Below are positions 58,655-64,000 of a stretch of DNA of 64,000 bases, piece after piece; position 1 is the stretch's first letter; the number at the start of each line of letters is the position of its first letter. Both the position numbers and the translations under genes were made by a program. Source of the DNA: Rhizobium leguminosarum bv. trifolii WSM1325 (GTDB lineage Bacteria > Pseudomonadota > Alphaproteobacteria > Rhizobiales > Rhizobiaceae); assembly GCA_000023185.1 (NCBI GenBank), contig CP001624.1:558001-622000 (forward strand), written 5' to 3'. A model generated the notes under the pieces. It ran no database searches, was not told the origin of the DNA, and saw only the letters and a list, made by a program, of their open reading frames with translations.

Positions 58655-59917
58655 ATGTCTGCTTTCACCGACCTTGAAACGCTTGCCGGTGACCTTAAAC
58701 GATCATCGGCCGGTGTCAGCGACTACCATGACCGCGCCGTCACGCCGGCGCAGACCTTGGCGGCCATCAGGCCGCATCTGCGCGAATTCGGCATTACGCG
58801 CGTCGGCCTCCTGACTGCACTCGACGTTTTGAACATCCCCGTCGCCTTCGCAACGAGGCCGAACAGCCATACGCTCTCGGTCTTTCAGGGCAAGGGTATC
58901 GACAACGATGCCGCCATGGCCTCGGCGGCGATGGAGGCGGTCGAGACGCGGATCGCCGAAATTGCCCCCAACGACATGACGCAGGCAACGATCGAGAACA
59001 TGCGGGCGGAGCATGCCGCGATGATCGATCTCGACAATGTCGCACGCTGCGCACCCGACGAAATCGGACGAGCTCCCATCCCCTGGTGCTCCGGGCTCGA
59101 CATTCTTTCCGGCAGCAGCGTCTTCGTGCCCTGGTGGCTCGTCGGTCTCGACCATCGCGGCGAGAGGCCGCCCGGCTTCGAGCAGTCGAGCGATGGGCTC
59201 GCCTCCGGCAACACCCCGTCCGAAGCGGTCCTGCATGGGCTTTGCGAGCTGGTGGAGCGCGACGCCTGGGCCCTGACCCAGCTGAAGTCGCCCGAGCGCC
59301 TGAAGGAGAGCCGCATCAACCCCGCCTCCTTCGGCGATGCGGTCATAGATGTCATGACCGACCGGATCACCCGTGCCGGCATGAAACTGCTGCTGCTCGA
59401 CATGACGACGGATATCGGCGTTCCCGCTTTTCTGGCCGTCATCATGCCAGGCAACATTTCAGACCGTGTCGACGCGCGCTGGTCGCATGTCTGCGGTGGC
59501 TGCGGCTGCCACCCCGATCCGGTGCGCGCCGCGCTGCGCGCCATTACCGAAGCGGCGCAGAGCCGGCTCACCGCGATTGCCGGCAGCCGCGACGATTTCT
59601 CGCCGCGCATCTATCAGCGGCTCGACAGGAGTGCGGCGATGCAGCAGGTAGTCGAACTGTGCGAGGGCGACGGCCGGATGCGCTCGTTCCACGCCCGCGA
59701 TCGCCGCCCGGCGACGATCCAGGACACCATCGGCCATATTGCCGACCGGCTGGCGGCAACCGGCATCGAGCAGATCGTCGTCGTGCCGTTTCCGCACCCG
59801 GCCCTGCCGATCTCCGTCGTCAGGGTGATCGTGCCGGGACTGGAGGTCGATATCTCAGGCCAATATATCCAGCTCGGCCTGCGCGCCGTCAACACCATGA
59901 GAGGAGCCGAATCATGA
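58655..59917 (+). CDS. YcaO-domain peptide-modifying enzyme
   Basis: This YcaO enzyme has 420 residues. Typical segments are the ATP/Mg-binding AAMASAAMEAVETRIAEIAP, DGLASGNTPSEAVLHGLCELVERDAWAL, and RAALRAITEAAQSRLTAIAGSRDD. YcaO enzymes use ATP to activate backbone amides, giving azolines, amidines or thioamides. The C-terminus lacks the Pro-rich PxPxP tail of azoline-forming cyclodehydratases. No E1/Ocin-ThiF partner is nearby; the neighbour is TfuA, which points to the thioamide-forming class. It overlaps tfuA by ATGA. Confidence 0.9.
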   Translation: MSAFTDLETLAGDLKRSSAGVSDYHDRAVTPAQTLAAIRPHLREFGITRVGLLTALDVLNIPVAFATRPNSHTLSVFQGKGIDNDAAMASAAMEAVETRIAEIAPNDMTQATIENMRAEHAAMIDLDNVARCAPDEIGRAPIPWCSGLDILSGSSVFVPWWLVGLDHRGERPPGFEQSSDGLASGNTPSEAVLHGLCELVERDAWALTQLKSPERLKESRINPASFGDAVIDVMTDRITRAGMKLLLLDMTTDIGVPAFLAVIMPGNISDRVDARWSHVCGGCGCHPDPVRAALRAITEAAQSRLTAIAGSRDDFSPRIYQRLDRSAAMQQVVELCEGDGRMRSFHARDRRPATIQDTIGHIADRLAATGIEQIVVVPFPHPALPISVVRVIVPGLEVDISGQYIQLGLRAVNTMRGAES

Positions 59918-60657
59918 AGGTGCTGTTCGTCGGCCCGAGCCTTGGCAGCGATCTTGCCGCAGCAAGAGCCATGTCCTCCCGCATCGATTTCCGGCCGCCG
60001 GCGGCTGCCGGCGACATCCTGAAGGCCGTTCAGGACGGCGCCACCGCGATCGGTCTCGTCGACGGCTATTTCGGCGATCTGCCCTCGGTCTGGCACAAGG
60101 AAATACTTTACGCACTCGAACATGATGTCGCCGTTGCCGGCGGCGCCAGCATGGGCGCGCTGCGGGCAGCCGAATGCGCCCCCTTCGGCATGGTCGGGCT
60201 CGGCTCGATCTTCGAAGATTACGAGTCAGGGCGGCTGCTCGACGACGAGGCCGTCGCGCTTGTGCATGCGCCGCAGGAGCTCGGCTGGCTGCCGCTTTCC
60301 GTACCCTGGGTCGATTTCGAGCCGACCATCGATGCGCTTCACGCCGTTGGCGAAATTTCGCTCGCCGAGCGCAAGAAACTCCTGCTTGCCGGCCGTTTCC
60401 TGCATTTCTCCGAGCGCACCTATGCGAAGGTGGCCGACGAGTGCCATTTCCGCAAGCCGCGCCGCGACCACATCCTCGCCGCCATCCGGGGGAACCGCGT
60501 CGAGCGCAAGCGGGGCGACGCGTTATTGGTGCTGGAATGGCTGTGCCTGGACAAATTCCGCCCTATCAACCGTGACTGGCGCTTTGCCGCGACCTCGCAC
60601 TGGGAACTCCTGCACGCCGAAGTCACGCGCAATGCGGTTCCTGTAACGCTTGAATAA
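59914..60657 (+). CDS. TfuA family protein
   Basis: The protein has 247 residues and a TfuA-like core. The opening is KVLFVGPSLGSDLAAARAM. Diagnostic stretches are AIGLVDGYFGDLPSVWHKEILYALEHDVAVAGGASMGALRAAECAPFGMVGLGSIFEDY and DDEAVALVHAP. GGASMGALRAAE resembles a nucleophile elbow. TfuA was named from the trifolitoxin locus of Rhizobium leguminosarum. In studied systems it partners YcaO to install thioamides, probably by delivering sulfur. Coupling to the ycaO stop by ATGA shows the two are made together. Confidence 0.88.
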   Translation: MKVLFVGPSLGSDLAAARAMSSRIDFRPPAAAGDILKAVQDGATAIGLVDGYFGDLPSVWHKEILYALEHDVAVAGGASMGALRAAECAPFGMVGLGSIFEDYESGRLLDDEAVALVHAPQELGWLPLSVPWVDFEPTIDALHAVGEISLAERKKLLLAGRFLHFSERTYAKVADECHFRKPRRDHILAAIRGNRVERKRGDALLVLEWLCLDKFRPINRDWRFAATSHWELLHAEVTRNAVPVTLE

Positions 60658-60723
60658 CGGTCGCGGCGGAAGATGCAGTAATGATGGAATCGTAGGGTTC
60701 CACGACCAAAGAGGGCGGGAACG

Positions 60724-60990
60724 ATGTTTGAACAACACAACGAAGCTACCGGCAGCGAATACGCAAGGATCTTCCGGCTGCTGTCGGCAGCCAAGGAGGA
60801 GGCTGAAAAGCTTCAGCTGCGCAATCTGATGCACCTGACGAACATGGCGCTGCTGCAGGTCGTCATCGATTGGGACGGCATAGATCCCGACAGGGAGCTT
60901 GACGTCAATCTCGAGAAGCTGGTCGGCAGCAAGGCCAAGATCGCAATGAAGGATGCCAGCGAGAATCTAATCCTGATCGATCGCCATTGA
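60724..60990 (+). CDS. Small unknown protein next to tfuA
   Basis: The soluble, charged protein has 88 residues (RIFRLLSAAKEEAEKLQLRNLMHLTNMALLQVVIDW, then DRELDVNLEKLVGSKAKIAMKDASENLILIDRH). An alpha-helical N-terminus with heptad-like Leu spacing is followed by a mixed C-terminus. GAACG is a weak ribosome site. I recognise no family. It lies 66 bases after tfuA and may belong to the same unit, for example as a scaffold, immunity or regulatory protein, but nothing in the sequence decides this. Confidence 0.6.
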   Translation: MFEQHNEATGSEYARIFRLLSAAKEEAEKLQLRNLMHLTNMALLQVVIDWDGIDPDRELDVNLEKLVGSKAKIAMKDASENLILIDRH

Positions 60991-61001
60991 TCCCGATCAA
61001 T
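60986..61001 (+). terminator. Short hairpin and GATCC-rich repeats after the small gene
   Basis: ATTGATC-CC-GATCAAT forms a perfect hairpin overlapping the stop codon. GATCCTCAT-like repeats follow to about 61036. There is no T-run; termination is possible but weak. Confidence 0.35.
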
Positions 61002-61071
61002 CGCTATCGATCCTCATAGATCCTTGTTGATCCTCATGCGGTCCGTTGGGTTCGCGTGAAGGACAACCGGT

Positions 61072-61476
61072 CTATTCGGCCGCTTCGGTGTCCAGCTGTT
61101 CGGTGTTGGCAATCGCCTGGACGAGCTTCAGAATCTTCTTGCGAAGCGCTTCGTTCTTGATCGAAAAGAACGCCGCGTTGAGAAGGACGCCTTCGCGCGA
61201 AATAACGAATTCCTCGCTGGGAGCGGGGTTGTCGTTGGCATTATCAGGGGTCGACAGGTCGTCGAAGAACGTCCTGACATCAACCTTCAGCGCGCCGGCG
61301 ATTTCGACCAGCATGCTGGCGGAAACGCGGTTGGAGCCCTTTTCGTATTTCTGGATCTGCTGGAACGTTACGCCAACACGATCGCCCAGTTCCGTCTGAG
61401 AAACTTTCCTCAACAGACGCTGGATGCGGATCGTCTTTCCGACGTGAACATCGACGGAATGCGGTTCTTCTTTCAT
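61072..61476 (-). CDS. XRE-family HTH regulator
   Basis: The protein has 134 residues. The Cro/C1-type HTH spans about residues 10-65 (VHVGKTIRIQRLLRKVSQTELGDRVGVTFQQIQKYEKGSNRVSASMLVEIAGALKVDVRTFF). It is close to the rhizobial PraR-like group. The C-terminus (residues 75-134) is helical. It is convergent with the small gene at the end of the YcaO-TfuA locus and may or may not regulate it. A GAAGG site lies before ATG 61474-61476. Confidence 0.87.
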   Translation of the reverse strand: MKEEPHSVDVHVGKTIRIQRLLRKVSQTELGDRVGVTFQQIQKYEKGSNRVSASMLVEIAGALKVDVRTFFDDLSTPDNANDNPAPSEEFVISREGVLLNAAFFSIKNEALRKKILKLVQAIANTEQLDTEAAE

Positions 61477-61678
61477 CTTATTTCCCTTCTGAAGGCAGCG
61501 GACAGGGGGTTATTCGCCATATCCGTGTCAACAACTTTTAGCCGAGATAATTAAGGCTAGCAATTGCTTGCATGTAGATAGCGTTAAGCCCGAATATCTG
61601 GCCTTTTTTGTCCCGGAATGGTACAAAAAACATGCCAAAATGACACGCCCAGGAGACCGGTCGCTTTATTTTGTGACG
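61477..61678. other. Intergenic region with weak dyads
   Basis: No gene is present. TAGCC/GGCTA arms near 61541-61561, and TTTTTGT/ACAAAAA arms at 61605-61611 and 61623-61629, are the only visible structures. They lie upstream of the XRE gene and downstream of the amidohydrolase gene. Confidence 0.35.
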
Positions 61679-62515
61679 TCAGAGCGACCAAAGGCGCTGT
61701 GCATTGGCGAAAAGCAACTTCGAGCGCTCCGTCTCGCTCACGCCGGAAAGCATGGCATGGGTCGCCGCAACCCAGGTCGAGAGGCCGCCGCCGAGCGTAC
61801 AGACCGGCCAGTCGCTGCCCCAGACGACGCGGTCCCAGCCGAAACTCGCGATCACATGTTCGATATAGGGCTGCAGCGTTTCTGCCGTCCAGGTCTTCGC
61901 ATCGGCATAGGCGACGACGCCGGAGACCTTGCAGACGACATTCGGCCGCCGGGCAATCTCTGATATGCCGGCCTTCCAGGGCTCAAAGGCGTCCGAGCGG
62001 ATATCCGGCACGCCGCAATGGTCGAGAACGAACTGTAGGTCGGGCGCAAGATCGGCGAGGGCGGTCACACGGCTCGCCTGATGCGGCAATGTGCAGAGGT
62101 CGAAAGTCAGGCCGCTGCCGCCGATACGCCTGATGTTTTCGCGAAACAGGGCGCCTTCGGAGACATTATCGGGCACGACATGCAGCACGCGGCGAAACCC
62201 CTTGACGAAGGGATCGGCCTTTTGCCGCTCGAGATAGGCGGCAAAGCCTTCCGCTTCCGGCCGGCAGGAGACGATGGCGCCGGCAATCAGACTGCCTTCC
62301 TTTTTGGCGATCTTGGCGACGTGATCGGTCTCGGTCTGCATCGCAGTGGGATCGACATCGACCTCCATGTGCAACACCGTGGTGATGCCGCAGCGCCTGG
62401 CCTCCGTCGCATAGGTCTCGTAGAGGAAATCATGATCGAGATCAGGCGCGCCGGAGAGCCAGGGATAGGGCAGCGCCGACCGATCGATGATATGCAGATG
62501 GGTGTCGATGAACAC
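61679..62515 (-). CDS. Amidohydrolase-2 family lactonase (L-fuconolactonase-like)
   Basis: The protein has 278 residues and a TIM-barrel fold of the amidohydrolase-related (COG3618) family. The metal motif HxH opens it (FIDTHLHIID), with FVLDHCGVPD and VVWGSDWPVCTL later. Family members open sugar lactones such as L-fucono-, L-rhamnono- or galactarolactone. The GTG start at 62513-62515 follows GGAGAG. Neighbouring IclR regulator, decayed sugar mutarotase and SDR dehydrogenase genes fit a deoxy-sugar oxidation pathway, so an L-fuconolactonase role is likely but inferred. Confidence 0.82.
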   Translation of the reverse strand: MFIDTHLHIIDRSALPYPWLSGAPDLDHDFLYETYATEARRCGITTVLHMEVDVDPTAMQTETDHVAKIAKKEGSLIAGAIVSCRPEAEGFAAYLERQKADPFVKGFRRVLHVVPDNVSEGALFRENIRRIGGSGLTFDLCTLPHQASRVTALADLAPDLQFVLDHCGVPDIRSDAFEPWKAGISEIARRPNVVCKVSGVVAYADAKTWTAETLQPYIEHVIASFGWDRVVWGSDWPVCTLGGGLSTWVAATHAMLSGVSETERSKLLFANAQRLWSL

Positions 62516-62607
62516 GCGTCTCTCCTCAGGGCGTGGCTTTGCCGCAACCTATCCCTGGTGAATGGATTGTTCAAATAGAAATTCCCGCTTCGCGCCGATG
62601 CCACCCG

Positions 62608-63393
62608 TCAGCCGGAATTGACGACACTGGCGCCGGCAAGCAGCGAAAGCTGGGCAGCGGTCTTCTGCACCAGCGTGATCGCCTGGGTGATATCGGGAGC
62701 CGACGGCGCGTTGACGAGCGCGATGAAGGGGCAGGTGAGGGCGGCGATGGAGCGGTGGTCCGGTCCGAGAACGGGAGCTGAAAGATTGTAGACGCCAGAT
62801 GTCTGGGCGCTCGCCATCATCTCGTAGCCGCGCTCGCGGATCTGGTCGAGACGATCGTAGAATTCTGGCCCGAGTTCGACCTCCGCACGACTGCGCACAT
62901 GTTCTAAGATCATCATCTCCCGCTCCTCCTCGCTGCGGAAGGCGAGCAGCACATGCCCCGACCCGGTGTCGAAGAGGCTGATATGGGCGCCGATGCGGAT
63001 CGAAAACCCCCAATAGTCCGGCGCCTCCTGTTGGGCGATGACGACGGCAGCACCCCGATCGAAGACGGCGAGATGATTGGCCTGGCGCGTGCGCTGGGCG
63101 AGATCGCGCATCAGCGGCGTGGCATAGGAGGCGAGCCGGCGCACCGGAGCGTGCAGCTGCGCAAGGCCGAAGAGCTTCAGCGTCAGCGAGTAGCGGTCGC
63201 CATCCAGCCGGGTGACGTAACCGCGGCGCACCAAGCGATCGAGCATGCGGTAGAATTCGTTGGGGCTGCGGTCGAGCCGCTTGGCGATGTCGGCCTGGGT
63301 GAGGCCGCTGTCGACGCCGGCGAGCAATTCCAGGATATCGAGGCCCTTGTCGAGGGCAGGAGCGCGGTAGCGGTCGGACTCGTCAGTCTCCAT
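62608..63393 (-). CDS. IclR-family transcriptional regulator
   Basis: The regulator has 261 residues. The winged HTH is at residues 12-65 (ALDKGLDILELLAGVDSGLTQADIAKRLDRSPNEFYRMLDRLVRRGYV). The effector domain (residues 80-255) has the family pattern ANHLAVFDRGAAVVIAQQEAP and SAPVLGPDHRSIAALTCPF. It lies 92 bases upstream of the lactonase gene in the same direction. A perfect dyad at 63483-63502 lies about 90 bases upstream of its start, between it and the divergent sugar genes. Control of the sugar cluster is likely. Confidence 0.88.
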   Translation of the reverse strand: METDESDRYRAPALDKGLDILELLAGVDSGLTQADIAKRLDRSPNEFYRMLDRLVRRGYVTRLDGDRYSLTLKLFGLAQLHAPVRRLASYATPLMRDLAQRTRQANHLAVFDRGAAVVIAQQEAPDYWGFSIRIGAHISLFDTGSGHVLLAFRSEEEREMMILEHVRSRAEVELGPEFYDRLDQIRERGYEMMASAQTSGVYNLSAPVLGPDHRSIAALTCPFIALVNAPSAPDITQAITLVQKTAAQLSLLAGASVVNSG

Positions 63394-63482
63394 TGCTTCC
63401 TCCTGTGAATATCAGCCTGCATATACGCAGAACCGCAGCCGGAAAAGCAAAACTTCGCACTTGACCCTTGGCCAATCGTTTG

Positions 63483-63502
63483 TTTGTCTATAAACAGACA
63501 AA
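63483..63502. promoter_or_regulatory. Candidate IclR operator
   Basis: Perfect arms TTTGTCT and AGACAAA flank ATAAAC in the divergent spacer between the IclR gene and the plus-strand sugar genes. Confidence 0.6.
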
Positions 63503-63542
63503 TCATCACTGAAGAACATGCCGAGGACAGGGAGGAACGACC

Positions 63543-63798
63543 ATGCAGCGCATGGGAATGGCCATCGGCCCTGGAGCCGGCGACGGTTGCCGTAGTCAAG
63601 CCTCCGCATTCAGCCGGTTTGCGGGATCCGGCGCTGATCTGCCTTTTCAACAGTGGCAAGTCCTCCATTTAATACAGAGAGCCGAACGCATCCGAAAGCA
63701 GGCCCACGCAATGGCGGCCTGGATGCCTTGCTAGAACCCGCTTGAAACGCGCAAAGAGGGCGAATGGTGGACGACGATGGACAAGACGCCATCACGAC
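63543..63798 (+). pseudogene. Degenerate L-rhamnose/L-fucose-type mutarotase
   Basis: A strong GGGAGGA site precedes ATG 63543, which begins MQRMGMAIG as the RhaM-type mutarotases do. The sequence then changes frame repeatedly (EPATVAVVK..HSAG.RDPALI; compare KPEAVAEYKRLHAAVWPEVLALI). Near the end it reads MPC, stop, NPLETRKEGEWWTTMDK, with TAG where Gln of the family CMPCQ.PLETR.EGEWW stands, and finishes near HHD. Several indels plus a nonsense codon make it a decayed gene. It sits where an anomer-converting enzyme would belong in the L-fucose-type cluster. Confidence 0.78.
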
Positions 63799-63842
63799 CG
63801 AGCTTCGCCAAGACATGAACCGCATTCCATCGTCCAGCTTAG

Positions 63843-64000
<158 letters not shown>

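Noticed and set aside
59086..59913. Open frame covering ycaO in a second frame and running into tfuA
   Set aside because: The part before 59914 is Arg-rich shadow coding. Only the portion from ATG 59914 matches TfuA.

Overview
The window reads as part of a large repABC replicon (megaplasmid or chromid) of a Rhizobium close to R. etli / R. leguminosarum / R. phaseoli. The grounds are a complete repA-repB-repC module with its antisense RNA and RepA operator, a DUF1612/HTH gene of the type found next to rhizobial plasmid origins, dispersed rhizobial intergenic repeats, MocD/MocE/MocF-type genes, and the even, high-GC codon use of most genes. The replicon also carries the late aerobic cobalamin pathway (cobFGHIJKLM) and de novo NAD synthesis (nadQ, nadABC). 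It is therefore more than an accessory plasmid. Strain and replicon name cannot be read from the sequence.

Layout, left to right. 1-13 kb: FMN-reductase-like flavoprotein, a heterodimeric ABC exporter, a small glycine-zipper envelope protein, a LacI regulator preceded by the C-terminal stump of another LacI gene, two MFS permeases, a TetR regulator with a clear operator, a single-domain response regulator, an L,D-transpeptidase and periplasmic MsrA. 13-23 kb: alpha-2-macroglobulin coupled to PBP1c, then maltooligosyl trehalose synthase (treY). 23-28.6 kb: copper ATPase and MerR-type copper regulator with an exemplary operator, an ECF sigma/anti-sigma pair and a Bax-inhibitor-1 protein. 28.7-32.5 kb: a metal-resistance island (cytochrome c', four-helix Cys-rich copper protein, DUF305 protein, small Cys/His-rich protein). 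It is flanked by debris: a MerR C-terminus, a double-frameshifted cytochrome b561 and a broken YqaA-type membrane protein.

32.5-37.6 kb: origin region (DUF1612 gene, repC, ctRNA, repB, repA, operator, two identical 16-bp palindromes that look like parS). 37.6-44.7 kb: cob cluster, in which cobK is inverted and shares its CATG start with cobL. 44.8-50.5 kb: a sugar isomerase, a LacI regulator with a 25-bp palindrome, and a moc-like oxygenase, Rieske ferredoxin and reductase operon ending in a PanB-fold protein that has lost canonical metal ligands. 50.6-55 kb: nadQ-nadABC with two operators. 55-56.1 kb: IS5-family remnant and a frameshifted NmrA-type gene.

56.4-61.5 kb: the most interesting locus. 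It has a BTAD/TPR regulator, a 47-residue peptide gene, a YcaO protein, a TfuA protein translationally coupled to it, a small unknown protein and an XRE regulator. This looks like an uncharacterised ribosomally made, YcaO-TfuA-modified peptide pathway. 61.7-64 kb: the start of a deoxy-sugar (L-fucose/L-rhamnose-like) catabolic cluster with lactonase, IclR regulator, a decayed mutarotase and a partial SDR dehydrogenase. No tRNA, rRNA, CRISPR array or intact insertion sequence was seen.
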